Notes under the pieces: model-generated
Told to the model about the DNA's origin: nothing
What the model saw: only the letters and a program-made list of their open reading frames with translations
The model's database searches: none
In this document: one piece after another, positions 7,982 through 16,863 of the stretch
How the letters are laid out: every line of letters begins with the position of its first letter
Position numbering within the stretch: the first letter of the stretch is position 1
Translations under genes and position numbers: made by a program
Assembly (NCBI GenBank): GCA_017412765.1
Contig: JAFPWN010000053.1
Span: forward strand, 1-36,984
Direction of reading: 5' to 3'
From: Oscillospiraceae bacterium
Lineage (GTDB): Bacteria; Bacillota; Clostridia; Oscillospirales; Oscillospiraceae
DNA: 36,984 bases

Positions 7982-8614
7982 ATGAAACTCATTAAGCTTA
8001 CAAAATCCGCCCGCATGGCGGAAAGATACTACGCCGAGCTTGAAAACGGCGAGAGGCTCTCTGTTGACCTCAATGCCGTTGGCGACCTCGCGCTCTATGA
8101 CGGGCGCGAGCTGGGCGATGAAGAGCTCGCCTCTCTTCGCGGATATTCCAAGCGCTTCGGCGCGAAGGAGCGGGCGCTCAGACTTCTTGAAAAGCGGCAG
8201 ATGAGCCGCAGGGAGCTTATAAAAAAGCTCGTTGAGAAGGGCGAAGATGAGAAAAGCGCCGAGTACGCCGCCGATCTCATGGAGCGCATCGGCGCGATAA
8301 ACGACCGCGAGTACGCCGGCGCCGTAGCGCGGCACTACAAGAGAATGGGCTACGGCTCCGGAAGAGTCCGGCAGGAGCTCCTTCGCCGCGGAATTGACCG
8401 CGAACTTTGGGCGGAGGCCATAGACGAGGCGCCGGAAAACTCCGGAAAGCTTGACGCGCTCCTCGAGCGAAAGCTCAGAAACGCTGACCTTTCAGACCGC
8501 AAGGAGGTCAAAAAGGCGACGGATATGCTCCTGCGCCGCGGCTTTTCGTGGTCGGAGATAAAAGAGGCGCTCGGACGATATACCGACGCCTTAAACGATT
8601 ACACAGAAGATTAA
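7982..8614 (+). CDS. recX: Regulatory protein RecX
   Basis: About 210 residues, within the family range. RecX binds RecA filaments and limits their activity. The all-helical tandem three-helix repeats are visible: ALRLLEKRQMSRRELIKKL near 62-80, then the segment ending in ADLMERIGAINDREYAGA, YGSGRVRQELLRRGI, and a last repeat ending in LLRRGFSWSEIKEAL. ATG at 7982 is preferred to the longer frame from 7853, because homology begins at MKLIKLTK and the extension is the repetitive gap DNA. The SD is weak (GCGAGG), with a hairpin just upstream that may lower translation relative to recA. Its position directly after recA is a classical arrangement. Confidence 0.88.
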   Translation: MKLIKLTKSARMAERYYAELENGERLSVDLNAVGDLALYDGRELGDEELASLRGYSKRFGAKERALRLLEKRQMSRRELIKKLVEKGEDEKSAEYAADLMERIGAINDREYAGAVARHYKRMGYGSGRVRQELLRRGIDRELWAEAIDEAPENSGKLDALLERKLRNADLSDRKEVKKATDMLLRRGFSWSEIKEALGRYTDALNDYTED

Positions 8615-8628
8615 ATTGGAGAGAAACC

Positions 8629-9933
8629 ATGCCTAAAGTATTGATGATAAGCCTCGGCTGCGCAAAAAACCTCATTGACTCTGAGCAGATGCTCGCGCTT
8701 CTCGACAAGGCGGGCTACGAGGTCACCGACGAGCCGGAGGAGGCGGACTGCGCCGTTATCAACACCTGCGCCTTCATCGAATCGGCGCAGAGCGAGGCGA
8801 TAGAGAATATCCTGAAGGTCGCCGCGTACAAGGAAACGGGAAAGCTCAGAAAGCTCGTCGTCGCGGGCTGTCTGGCTCAGCGCTACAAGCAGGAGCTGCT
8901 CGAGGAGATGCCGGAGGTGGACGCCGTTATCGGTACTGCCGCCGCGGATAAGGTCGTCGAGGCGATCGAGGGCGAAAAAAGGGAGTACTTTGCCGATATA
9001 AACGCCCCCATATCCGAGGATGAGCGCGTCGTTTCCACCGGCCCGAGCTGGGGCTACATAAAGGTCGCGGAGGGCTGCAGCCACAACTGCGCCTACTGCG
9101 TTATTCCATCCCTTCGCGGAAAGTACCGCTCGCGCCCGATGGAGAGCATCGTTGCGGAGGCGCGGAGCATGGCGGAAAACGGCGTGAGAGAGCTTATCAT
9201 CGTCGCGCAGGACCCGACGCTTTACGGCATAGACATATACAAAAGGAAAATGCTGCCCGAGCTTGTGCACGAGCTGTGCAGGATCGAGAAGATACACTGG
9301 ATAAGGCTCCACTATCTCTATCCCGACGCCGTTGACGACGCGATGATAGACTGCATAGTCTCTGAGCCGAAGGTGCTGAGATACCTCGATATACCCATCC
9401 AGCACATAGATAACGCGATACTCAAAAAGATGCGCCGCCGCGGTACCGGCGACGATATACGCGCGCTCTTTAAGAAGCTCAGGGAGCGCATACCCGGACT
9501 TGTGCTGAGAACGAGCGTTATAACCGGACTTCCGGGCGAGGGCGAGGCGGAATTTGAGGAGCTTTGCGAGTTTCTGAAAGAAGCAAAGATAGAGCGCGCC
9601 GGAGTTTTCGCTTTCAGCCCCGAGGAGGGCACCGACGCCGCTCTTATGGAGCACGTCTCCACCGAGGAGGCAAACGACCGCGCGGTCATAGTAAACGATC
9701 TGCAGGCGCGGATAATGGACGAGTTCAACGCTTCGCGCGTGAACGGGGAGACCGAGGTGCTCTGCGAGGGCTACGACGAGGATATGAATATGTGGTTTGG
9801 CAGAAGCTTTGCCGAGAGCCCGGACGTTGACGGCGTGATCTGGTTTTCCGGCGAGGACATCGAAGCCGGAGAATTTTACAACGTAGTCATACGCGGCGAG
9901 CTCGACGGCGAGCTTGTGGGAGAAAAGCTATGA
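8629..9933 (+). CDS. rimO: Ribosomal protein uS12 methylthiotransferase RimO
   Basis: 434 residues. A radical SAM enzyme that methylthiolates an Asp of ribosomal protein S12. The N-terminal UPF0004 domain holds the auxiliary cluster cysteines C11, C47 and C81; the radical SAM triad is C150, C154 and C157 in CSHNCAYC. A TRAM domain occupies about the last 70 residues. ISLGCAKNLIDSE and the TRAM ending distinguish it from MiaB. ATG at 8629 is chosen with GGAGAG upstream; the longer frame from 8548 overlaps recX and lacks support. The stop overlaps the pgsA start by four bases. Confidence 0.95.
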   Translation: MPKVLMISLGCAKNLIDSEQMLALLDKAGYEVTDEPEEADCAVINTCAFIESAQSEAIENILKVAAYKETGKLRKLVVAGCLAQRYKQELLEEMPEVDAVIGTAAADKVVEAIEGEKREYFADINAPISEDERVVSTGPSWGYIKVAEGCSHNCAYCVIPSLRGKYRSRPMESIVAEARSMAENGVRELIIVAQDPTLYGIDIYKRKMLPELVHELCRIEKIHWIRLHYLYPDAVDDAMIDCIVSEPKVLRYLDIPIQHIDNAILKKMRRRGTGDDIRALFKKLRERIPGLVLRTSVITGLPGEGEAEFEELCEFLKEAKIERAGVFAFSPEEGTDAALMEHVSTEEANDRAVIVNDLQARIMDEFNASRVNGETEVLCEGYDEDMNMWFGRSFAESPDVDGVIWFSGEDIEAGEFYNVVIRGELDGELVGEKL

Positions 9934-10466
9934 AAAAGCTCATAAACGTGCCGAATATACTGACGATCGTTCGTATGGCGCTCGTGCCGGTGTTTATCGC
10001 GCTCGCTCTCACGGGAGCGAATACAGGCGCCGTTATCGTGTTTATCGCCGCCTCGCTCACCGACTGGCTCGACGGATACCTCGCGCGAAAGAACAACGAG
10101 ATCACGAACTTCGGTAAATTCATGGATCCGCTCGCGGACAAGATGCTCGTAACGAGCGCGCTCGTCTGCTTTGTCGGGCTCGGCGCTCTGCCGGCGTGGG
10201 CGGCGATGATAGTCATCGGCCGCGATCTTGCGGTGGACGGGCTGAGGATGGTCGCCGCGAGCCGCAGTATCGTAATGGCGGCGGGCTGGTCCGGCAAGGT
10301 AAAGACCGCGGTGACCATGGTTCTCATACCCGTGATGCTCGTTTTCGGCGAGGCGGGCGCGGGAATATTTACTGTGAACAATATATCGGCGCTTATTATA
10401 GCCGCGCTGAATATAATATCCATGGTCGATTATTTTAAGAAGAACGGCAAAGTTATTTTGGAGTGA
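9930..10466 (+). CDS. pgsA: CDP-diacylglycerol--glycerol-3-phosphate 3-phosphatidyltransferase
   Basis: 178 residues, an integral membrane enzyme making phosphatidylglycerol phosphate for anionic phospholipids. The CDP-alcohol phosphotransferase signature is perfect: D45-x2-D48-G49-x2-A52-R53-x8-G62-x3-D66-x3-D70. About five hydrophobic helices surround it. It starts inside the rimO stop (ATGA overlap), so the two are translationally coupled. cysE follows six bases after the stop. Confidence 0.95.
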   Translation: MKKLINVPNILTIVRMALVPVFIALALTGANTGAVIVFIAASLTDWLDGYLARKNNEITNFGKFMDPLADKMLVTSALVCFVGLGALPAWAAMIVIGRDLAVDGLRMVAASRSIVMAAGWSGKVKTAVTMVLIPVMLVFGEAGAGIFTVNNISALIIAALNIISMVDYFKKNGKVILE

Positions 10467-10472
10467 TGACCT

Positions 10473-11120
10473 TTGAGCGAACTCAAGGAACTTGAAAAAG
10501 CGTATCTCGAGCGCGACCCCGCGGCAACGAGCGGCGTTGAGATCGCGCTTCTGTACCCGGGAGTCAAGGCGCTTCTGATGCACAGAAGGGCAAACAGACT
10601 CTGGAAAAAGGGGTTTAAATTCCTCGCGCGGTGGATAAGCCAGCGAGCGCGGAAAAAGACCGGGATCGAGATACATCCCGGCGCAACGATAGGAAAGAGG
10701 CTCGTTATCGACCACGGCGAGGGCGTCGTGATCGGCGAGACTGCCGAGATAGGCGACGATTGCCTCATCTACCAGGGCGTGACGCTCGGAGGCACCGGCA
10801 AGCACACCGGCAAGCGCCACCCGACCGTCGGTAACAACGTGCTTATAGGAGCGGGCGCGAAGGTGCTCGGGCCGATAAATATCGGAGATAACAGCCGTAT
10901 CGCCGCCGGAGCGGTCGTCCTTAAGGACGTTCCGGCAAATTCCACCGCCGTCGGCGTGCCGGCTCGCATCGCGCGCATAAACGGCGTAAAGCAGGACTAC
11001 GTTTCCGACGTCGATCAGGTCAACGTAGCCGATCCTGTCAGCATGGAGCTTGTATATCTCACCTGTCAGGTGGAATACCTAAAGAGAAAGTTAGAGGAGA
11101 AAACCGATGAAAATCTATAA
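10473..11120 (+). CDS. cysE: Serine O-acetyltransferase
   Basis: 215 residues, the short Gram-positive type. It makes O-acetylserine from serine and acetyl-CoA, the first step of cysteine synthesis. After a helical N terminus, the left-handed beta-helix with hexapeptide repeats begins at TGIEIHPGATIGKRLVIDHG; the catalytic His/Asp region (DHGEGVVIGE) and GGTGKHTGKRHP loop are conserved. The start is TTG at 10473, with GGAG about eight bases upstream. The 3' end overlaps cysS by 14 bases. The cysE-cysS pairing is known from Bacillus and Clostridia and links cysteine supply to its charging. No T-box leader is present because the gene directly follows pgsA. Confidence 0.93.
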   Translation: MSELKELEKAYLERDPAATSGVEIALLYPGVKALLMHRRANRLWKKGFKFLARWISQRARKKTGIEIHPGATIGKRLVIDHGEGVVIGETAEIGDDCLIYQGVTLGGTGKHTGKRHPTVGNNVLIGAGAKVLGPINIGDNSRIAAGAVVLKDVPANSTAVGVPARIARINGVKQDYVSDVDQVNVADPVSMELVYLTCQVEYLKRKLEEKTDENL

Positions 11121-12549
11121 TTCCGCCACACACAAAAAGGAAGAATTCGTACCCGCCGATCCGCAGCTTGTCAAAATGTACACCTGCGGCCCGACCGTGT
11201 ATCACTTTGCCCATATCGGCAATCTCCGCAGCTATATTATGGAGGACGTGCTGGAGAAATATCTCCGCTACCTCGGATATAACGTCAGGCGCGTTATGAA
11301 CATCACCGACGTCGGACACCTCTCGGGCGACAATGACGAGGGCGAGGACAAGATGCTCAAGGGCGCGCAGCGCGAGCACAAGACCGTTATGGAGATCGCA
11401 AAGCAGTACACCGATGCGTTCTTTGCCGACTGCGCCGCGCTCAACATCAAAAAGCCGGACGTAGTAGACCCGGCGACAAACTGCATACCCGACTACGTTC
11501 GCGTGATCAACAGGCTCGTCGATACGAATTACGCCTACCGCGCCGGCGGAAACGTCTATTTTGACACTTCAAAGCTGAAAAATTACTACGTTTTCAACGA
11601 TTTCAAGGAGGACGACCTCGCCGTCGGCGTGCGCGAGGGCGTGGAGAAAGACGAGAATAAGCGCAATAAGAACGACTTTGCGCTGTGGTTTACAAAGTCG
11701 AAGTTCGATTCTCAGGCGCTCAAGTGGGATTCGCCGTGGGGCGTGGGCTATCCCGGCTGGCATATCGAGTGCTCCTGCATCGCCATGAAGCACCTCGGAG
11801 AGAACGTCGATATCCACTGCGGCGGCATTGACAACGCTTTCCCGCACCACACGAACGAGATCGCGCAGAGTGAAGCATATCTCGGGCACAAGTGGTGCAA
11901 TTACTGGATGCACGTAGCCCATCTCAACACCGCCGACGGCAAGATGTCGAAGTCCAAGGGTGAATTTCTGATACTTTCGCTCCTCAGGGACAAGGGCTAC
12001 GATCCGATGGAGTACAGATTCTTCTGCCTTCAGAGCCATTACCGCAAAAACCTCGTGTTCACCTGGGAGAATCTCGATAACGCGAAGGGCGCGTATAACA
12101 AGCTCGTAGCGAAGATCGCCGCGCTCAGCCCCGACGGGGAGGTCGATGATGAGGCAGTCAAGAGCGTGCGCGAGAAGTTCATCGCGCAGATGGATAACGA
12201 TATAAACACACCGAACGGCGTCACCGTTCTCTACGATATCCTGAAGCTCAGGGCGTCGGACGCGACGAAGCTTGCCGCGATCGACGACATTGACAGGGTG
12301 CTGAGCCTCGACCTCACGAAAAAGGCGGCGGAGATGCGCAAAAAGAACGCTTCCGCGCCGAAAACCGGCGAGTTTTCCGTTATCTGCGAGTCCGGCGAGC
12401 CGGATGAGAGCGTTGAGGCGCTGCTCCGTGAGCGTCAGAGCGCGAAAAAGGCAAAGGATTTCGCCAGAGCCGACGCTATCCGCAGCGAGGTCGCCGGTAT
12501 GGGCTATACTATTACAGATATCCCCGGCGGCGTGAAGTACGGGAGATGA
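11107..12549 (+). CDS. cysS: Cysteinyl-tRNA synthetase
   Basis: 480 residues, full-length class I enzyme. The zinc ligand C27 begins the signature CGPTVYHFAHIGN with HIGN at 36-39; the KMSKS loop is at 279-283. Further zinc-binding residues appear in WHIECSC and in GGIDNAFPHHTNE. The C-terminal helical region has RERQSAKKAKDFARADAIR. It starts inside the cysE end with GAGGAGA as ribosome binding site. Its stop overlaps the start of a small transposase-derived frame. It attaches cysteine to tRNA-Cys; all motifs are intact. Confidence 0.97.
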   Translation: MKIYNSATHKKEEFVPADPQLVKMYTCGPTVYHFAHIGNLRSYIMEDVLEKYLRYLGYNVRRVMNITDVGHLSGDNDEGEDKMLKGAQREHKTVMEIAKQYTDAFFADCAALNIKKPDVVDPATNCIPDYVRVINRLVDTNYAYRAGGNVYFDTSKLKNYYVFNDFKEDDLAVGVREGVEKDENKRNKNDFALWFTKSKFDSQALKWDSPWGVGYPGWHIECSCIAMKHLGENVDIHCGGIDNAFPHHTNEIAQSEAYLGHKWCNYWMHVAHLNTADGKMSKSKGEFLILSLLRDKGYDPMEYRFFCLQSHYRKNLVFTWENLDNAKGAYNKLVAKIAALSPDGEVDDEAVKSVREKFIAQMDNDINTPNGVTVLYDILKLRASDATKLAAIDDIDRVLSLDLTKKAAEMRKKNASAPKTGEFSVICESGEPDESVEALLRERQSAKKAKDFARADAIRSEVAGMGYTITDIPGGVKYGR

Positions 12550-12653
12550 CGGATTACCGAATTATCCGCGCGCGAGAGGATTACGAAAAGGCGTTGAACT
12601 ACATAGACGGCAATCCGCAGAAATGGCTTGACGGAAAAGGAGAGGACTACTGA
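12546..12653 (+). pseudogene. 35-codon remnant of a REP-associated (Y1, RAYT-like) transposase C terminus
   Basis: An open frame with ATG overlapping the cysS stop (ATGA) encodes 35 residues. It includes YRIIRAREDYEKALNYIDG followed by NPQKWLDGKGEDY. The pattern R-I-I-R...Y.....YID-x-NP-x-KW is the usual last segment of Y1-type REP-associated transposases, such as those ending YIDTNPLKW..D.YY. The catalytic HUH and Tyr parts are missing, so it cannot be active. It is either a fossil or a retained micro-gene. It carries the AAGGAGAGG that serves polA, whose start lies three bases after this stop. Confidence 0.6.
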
Positions 12654-12656
12654 CCT

Positions 12657-15257
12657 ATGACACTGATGGTCATCGACGGCAACAGCATAGTGAACCGCGC
12701 GTTTTTCGGCGTGCGCGAGCTCAACGCGCCCGACGGTACGCCGACGAATGCCGTTTACGGCTTTCTGAACATTCTGCGAAGGCTCGAAAAGGACGTCGAG
12801 CCGGACGCGCTCTGCGTAACCTTCGATCTCAAGGCGCCGACCTTCCGCCACCTCAGATACGAGGGCTACAAGGCTCAGCGCAAGGGTATGCCCGAGGAGC
12901 TTGCGGTGCAGATGCCGATCCTCAAGGAAACGCTCGACGCGATGAACGTCCGCCGCTATGAGCTTTCCGGCTGGGAGGCGGACGACCTTCTCGGCACTAT
13001 CGCGGCGAAAAGCCCCGATGACCGCGTTGTGCTCGTCACCGGCGACCGCGACTCTTTTCAGCTTATCGACAGCCATACTGAGGTATATCACATCAAGTCA
13101 CGAATGGGACAGACCGAGGTCAAGGTCTACGACGAGGCGGCGTTCCGCGAGGAATACGGCTTCGACCCCGCGCATATCGTTGATCTCAAGGCTCTGATGG
13201 GCGACTCCTCCGACAATATCCCGGGCGTAGCCGGAGTAGGAGAAAAGACCGCGATGGATCTCATACAGCGCTTTACCACCGTCGAGCGCATCTATTCCGA
13301 GCTTGAAACTCTCGACATAAAGGACTCGGTGCGCAGAAAGCTCGACGCGGGAAGGGACAGCGCTCTTATGAGCTTCGACCTTGCGACTATCCGCCGCGAC
13401 GCGCCGATAGAATTCAGCGCCGCAGACTGTAAGAAGCAAAAATACGATAACGACGCCCTCTACGCGATCTTTTCGCGCCTGGGCTTTACGAGATTTATAT
13501 CGGAATTCGGGCTGAAAAAGCCCGAAGATCCGCAGAATTCCGGAATTTCAGAATTTTCCGCCGACGTTGCTCTGACAGAGCTTCTCACGGACGAGGACGT
13601 TGAGAATATGCTCCGGGAGATCGGCGGCAGGGAGTGCGGAGTCGCCGTGTCGGCGGACTACACCACGATTGCCGTTGACTGCGAAAACGGCTACATCGTC
13701 CGCGACACCTCTGCGGCGTGGGAGAGCGCGCTCAAGGCGCTGAAAAAGGTCAGAAAAGTTGGATTTTCAGTAAAAGATACGATAAAACGCCTTGATCTGG
13801 GAGAATTTTATTTCGACTGCGCCCTTGCGGCGTATCTGCTCGACCCGACTGCTGCGAGGTATGAGCTCGACGCGCTGTGCGTCAAATACTGCGCGTTCGA
13901 GATAATGAGCGGAGCGGACGAGGACGGGCAGTTCTCGCTCCTTGAGGACAGCGCGAAGCGCGACGCGCGAATTCTGAGCGAGAGCGCCGCAATTTTGGCG
14001 CTCAAGGAAGCTTTAGAGAAGAAAATCGAGGAAAAAGGGCTCGGCGATGTGCTTTTCAATATCGAAATGCCGCTCTGCAGGGTCCTTGCGAAGATGGAGA
14101 ACGCCGGCTTCCTCGTAGACAGAAAGGCGCTCAGCGACTTCGGTAAAGTCCTCTCCGTCGAGGTGGACAGGCTCACCGCGGAGATCTATGAGCTGGCGCA
14201 GGGGGAGTTCAATATAAACAGCCCGAAGCAGCTCGGCGAGGTGCTGTTTGACCGCCTCGTGCTGCCCGCGCCGAAGAAAACAAAGACAGGCTACTCGACG
14301 AATGCCGAGGTGCTCGAAAAGCTCAGACCGAAGCATCCGATCGTCGGAAAGGTGCTCGAGTACCGCGAGCTTGCGAAGCTGAAATCCACCTATGCCGACG
14401 GTCTCGGCAAGGTCATCGCCGCCGACGGCAGGATCCACACGAATTTCCAGATGACAGTCACCGCGACCGGCCGTCTCAGCTCAACGGAGCCTAATCTGCA
14501 GAACATTCCGGTGCGAAAGGAGCTTGGCGGCGAGATCCGCAGGATGTTCATTCCCGCCGAGGGCAGCGTCCTTGTGGACGCGGATTACAGCCAGATAGAG
14601 CTGCGTATCCTTGCCCATATGTCGGGCGATGAGGAGATGCGGAAAGCCTTTATATCCGGCATGGATATACACCGCGCAACGGCGGCGCAGGTGCTCGGAA
14701 AGGCGCCGGAGGAGGTAACGAGCCTCGAGCGCAGCCACGCGAAGGCGGTAAACTTCGGCATAGTCTACGGCATCTCCGCCTTTTCGCTCGCGGATGATAT
14801 CGGCGTTTCCGTTGCAAGCGCGAGGGACTATATCAACGCCTATATGACCCGCTACAAGGGCGTCGCGGAATTCATGGAAAAGGCTGTTGCCGAGGCGAAG
14901 GAGCGCGGCGAGGCGGTCACGATGTACGGCAGGATCCGCCCGCTTCCGGAGCTTAAAAGCTCAAACTTCAATCTCCGCTCGTTCGGAGAGAGAGTTGCGC
15001 GCAATATGCCGATCCAGGGCACCGCGGCGGATATTATGAAGATCGCCATGATCCGCGTTGACAGAGCGCTCGAAGCCTCCGGACTTGACGCGAGGCTCCT
15101 TTTGCAGGTACACGACGAGCTTATCGTAGAGTGCCGCGAGGAGGACAAGGAAGCAGTCGCGGATATACTCCGGCGCGAAATGGAGGGCGCGGCTTGCCTC
15201 AGCGTGCCGCTCGTCGCGGACGCGAAATCGGGAAAGAGCTGGTTTGAAGCGAAATGA
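12657..15257 (+). CDS. polA: DNA polymerase I
   Basis: 866 residues. The N-terminal 5'-3' exonuclease domain (about 1-290) has the acidic motifs, such as GWEADDLLGTIA, TGDRDSFQL and LMGDSSDNIPGVAG. The central 3'-5' exonuclease-like domain (about 300-460) lacks the DxE and NxxxD metal-binding residues and is probably inactive, as in Bacillus and Thermus enzymes. The polymerase domain has D643 in DYSQIELRILAHMSGD, the O-helix region (RSHAKAVNFGIVYGI) and H819 in VHDEL. It fills gaps in repair and removes RNA primers. Its ribosome binding site lies inside the preceding transposase remnant. The stop overlaps rimI by four bases. Confidence 0.97.
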   Translation: MTLMVIDGNSIVNRAFFGVRELNAPDGTPTNAVYGFLNILRRLEKDVEPDALCVTFDLKAPTFRHLRYEGYKAQRKGMPEELAVQMPILKETLDAMNVRRYELSGWEADDLLGTIAAKSPDDRVVLVTGDRDSFQLIDSHTEVYHIKSRMGQTEVKVYDEAAFREEYGFDPAHIVDLKALMGDSSDNIPGVAGVGEKTAMDLIQRFTTVERIYSELETLDIKDSVRRKLDAGRDSALMSFDLATIRRDAPIEFSAADCKKQKYDNDALYAIFSRLGFTRFISEFGLKKPEDPQNSGISEFSADVALTELLTDEDVENMLREIGGRECGVAVSADYTTIAVDCENGYIVRDTSAAWESALKALKKVRKVGFSVKDTIKRLDLGEFYFDCALAAYLLDPTAARYELDALCVKYCAFEIMSGADEDGQFSLLEDSAKRDARILSESAAILALKEALEKKIEEKGLGDVLFNIEMPLCRVLAKMENAGFLVDRKALSDFGKVLSVEVDRLTAEIYELAQGEFNINSPKQLGEVLFDRLVLPAPKKTKTGYSTNAEVLEKLRPKHPIVGKVLEYRELAKLKSTYADGLGKVIAADGRIHTNFQMTVTATGRLSSTEPNLQNIPVRKELGGEIRRMFIPAEGSVLVDADYSQIELRILAHMSGDEEMRKAFISGMDIHRATAAQVLGKAPEEVTSLERSHAKAVNFGIVYGISAFSLADDIGVSVASARDYINAYMTRYKGVAEFMEKAVAEAKERGEAVTMYGRIRPLPELKSSNFNLRSFGERVARNMPIQGTAADIMKIAMIRVDRALEASGLDARLLLQVHDELIVECREEDKEAVADILRREMEGAACLSVPLVADAKSGKSWFEAK

Positions 15258-15694
15258 TAAGACGCGCGACAAATGACGATATTCCGGAAATACACGAAAT
15301 AGAAGTCAAAAATTTCTCGCTTCCGTGGAGCGAGGAGAGCTTCCGCGATTCGCTTATGTTCGACGATACCCTCTTTTTTGTGGACGAGGAGGAGGGGAAG
15401 ATCGCGGGCTTTGCCGTTCTGAGGCTCTTTCCGGACGAGGCGGAGCTGTATAACATCGCGGTGGCTGAGGAATACCGCCGCCGCGGTATTGCGGACTCGC
15501 TCCTGTCGGCGCTGACCGATGAGTGCGACGGGCGCGGAACGGAGCGCATACTCTTAGAGGTACGGCAGTCGAACGCGCCGGCGAGAGCGCTTTATAAGAA
15601 GCACGGCTTCACGGTTCTCGGCGTCCGGGCAAGGTATTACGACGAGCCGAAAGAGGACGCCGTGATCATGGAGCGGGAAAAACAGAAACAATAA
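15254..15694 (+). CDS. rimI: Ribosomal-protein-alanine N-acetyltransferase RimI (GNAT)
   Basis: 146 residues, a single GNAT domain. The acetyl-CoA-binding motif A is EYRRRGIADSLLSAL. The N terminus with IRRATNDDIPEIHEIEVKNFSLPWSEESF and the LEVRQSNAPARALYKKHGF segment are typical of RimI, which acetylates the N terminus of ribosomal protein S18 and related targets. ATG overlaps the polA stop. tsaD follows, as in many Firmicutes where rimI sits in the tsaE-tsaB-rimI-tsaD cluster; tsaB and tsaE are not here. Other GNAT substrates cannot be excluded. Confidence 0.85.
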   Translation: MIRRATNDDIPEIHEIEVKNFSLPWSEESFRDSLMFDDTLFFVDEEEGKIAGFAVLRLFPDEAELYNIAVAEEYRRRGIADSLLSALTDECDGRGTERILLEVRQSNAPARALYKKHGFTVLGVRARYYDEPKEDAVIMEREKQKQ

Positions 15695-15724
15695 CCGTAG
15701 GGGTGGGCCTCTGCGCCCGCCCGC
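15695..15724. repeat. GC-rich REP-like hairpin between rimI and tsaD
   Basis: Directly after the rimI stop, GGGTGGGC (15701-15708) pairs with GCCCGCCC (15715-15722), including one G-T pair, around loop CTCTGC. The flank CCGTAGGGG matches my memory of a GC-rich dispersed repeat frequent in gut Clostridia genomes. It is a different family from the ATTGC...GCAAT repeats. Confidence 0.55.
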
Positions 15725-15753
15725 ATACGAAACATAATTACAGAAGGTGTACA

Positions 15754-16770
15754 ATGCTCATTTTATCAATCGAATCCTCCTGCGACGAGACCGCTGTCGC
15801 CGTAGTGCGCGACGGCAGGCAGGTGCTCGCGGACGAGATACTCTCGCAGGCGGATATGCACGCGATATACGGCGGAGTTGTGCCGGAAATCGCCTCAAGA
15901 AGCCACGTTACGGCGATCTCGCGCCTTGCTACGAGCGCTGTCAAGAAGGCAGGGATTACGAAAAAAGATATTGACGCGATCGCGGTCACCTACGCGCCGG
16001 GACTTATCGGCGCGCTGCTCGTCGGCGTGAACTTTGCCAAGGGCGCCGCTATGAGCCTCGGCGTGCCGCTCATTCCGGTGCACCACGTCAGGGGACACAT
16101 CGCGGCAAACTACCTCGCATTCCCCGAGCTTGAGCCGCCGTTTCTCTGCCTTGCAATATCCGGCGGCAACACGATAATCGTGGACGTGCGCGGCTACACG
16201 GATATGTCGATAATCGGCGCGACCCACGACGACGCCGCCGGCGAGTGCTTCGACAAGGCGGCGAGAGTCCTCGGACTTCCGTACCCGGGCGGCAAGCCGA
16301 TGCAGGAGCTTGCCGAAAAGGGCGACGACACAGCCTTCAGGCTGCCGAACGCGCACATAGAGGGGCACCCCTACGATATGTCCTTCTCGGGACTAAAGAC
16401 AGCGGTCGTCAACGCGGCGCACAACGCAGAGCAGAAGGGCGAGGAGCTCGACAAGGCAGGGCTTGCCGCGTCGTTCCAGAAGGCGGTGTCCGACGCGCTC
16501 GTGCCGCGCACGATGGCGGCTGCGCGCGAGCTCGGCTACGATAAGATCGTGGTCGCCGGCGGCGTCGCGGCGAATAAACGCATACGCGCGGACTTTGAGG
16601 AAGCCTGCAAAAAGGAAAACAAGCAGCTTTTCGTGCCGCCGCTCCGACTCTGCGGCGACAACGGCGCGATGATCGGCGCGCAGGGCTACTATGAGTATCT
16701 CGCCGGAGCGCGCGCAGGCTCCGATCTCAACGCCTACGCGACTATGGATATTGACAGCATCGAAAAATGA
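15754..16770 (+). CDS. tsaD: tRNA N6-adenosine threonylcarbamoyltransferase TsaD
   Basis: 338 residues, full length. Together with TsaB and TsaE it transfers threonylcarbamoyl to A37 of ANN-decoding tRNAs. The ASKHA-fold signatures include ILSIESSCDETAVAVV at the start, the metal-binding H111 and H115 in HHVRGHIAANY, and LAISGGNTIIV. FDKAARVLGLPYPGG and VVAGGVAANKRIR are also conserved. ATG at 15754 is chosen over an in-frame start at 15703 because conservation begins at MLILSIESS and AGAAGGTG lies upstream. An AT-richer non-coding region follows. Confidence 0.97.
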   Translation: MLILSIESSCDETAVAVVRDGRQVLADEILSQADMHAIYGGVVPEIASRSHVTAISRLATSAVKKAGITKKDIDAIAVTYAPGLIGALLVGVNFAKGAAMSLGVPLIPVHHVRGHIAANYLAFPELEPPFLCLAISGGNTIIVDVRGYTDMSIIGATHDDAAGECFDKAARVLGLPYPGGKPMQELAEKGDDTAFRLPNAHIEGHPYDMSFSGLKTAVVNAAHNAEQKGEELDKAGLAASFQKAVSDALVPRTMAAARELGYDKIVVAGGVAANKRIRADFEEACKKENKQLFVPPLRLCGDNGAMIGAQGYYEYLAGARAGSDLNAYATMDIDSIEK

Positions 16771-16863
16771 ATAATTCTGAAATATTCAGTATTATGTGAA
16801 GCGAGCCGGATTATGTAAAACGATGAAGCTCCCGGAAAAGCGGCGAAAAAACGCTTTGCGGAG

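Noticed and set aside
10467-11110. T-box riboswitch controlling cysE-cysS, or argS
   Set aside because: There is no leader: cysE begins six bases after pgsA, cysS inside cysE, and argS inside the DUF1934 gene.
11569-12039. Long antisense ORFs opposite cysS and most other core genes
   Set aside because: They are frame shadows caused by the GC-rich codon pattern, with low-complexity R/A/L/V-rich products and no ribosome sites.
13550-14040. Missing proofreading residues in PolA as a novelty
   Set aside because: Inactive 3'-5' exonuclease domains are normal for Firmicutes DNA polymerase I.
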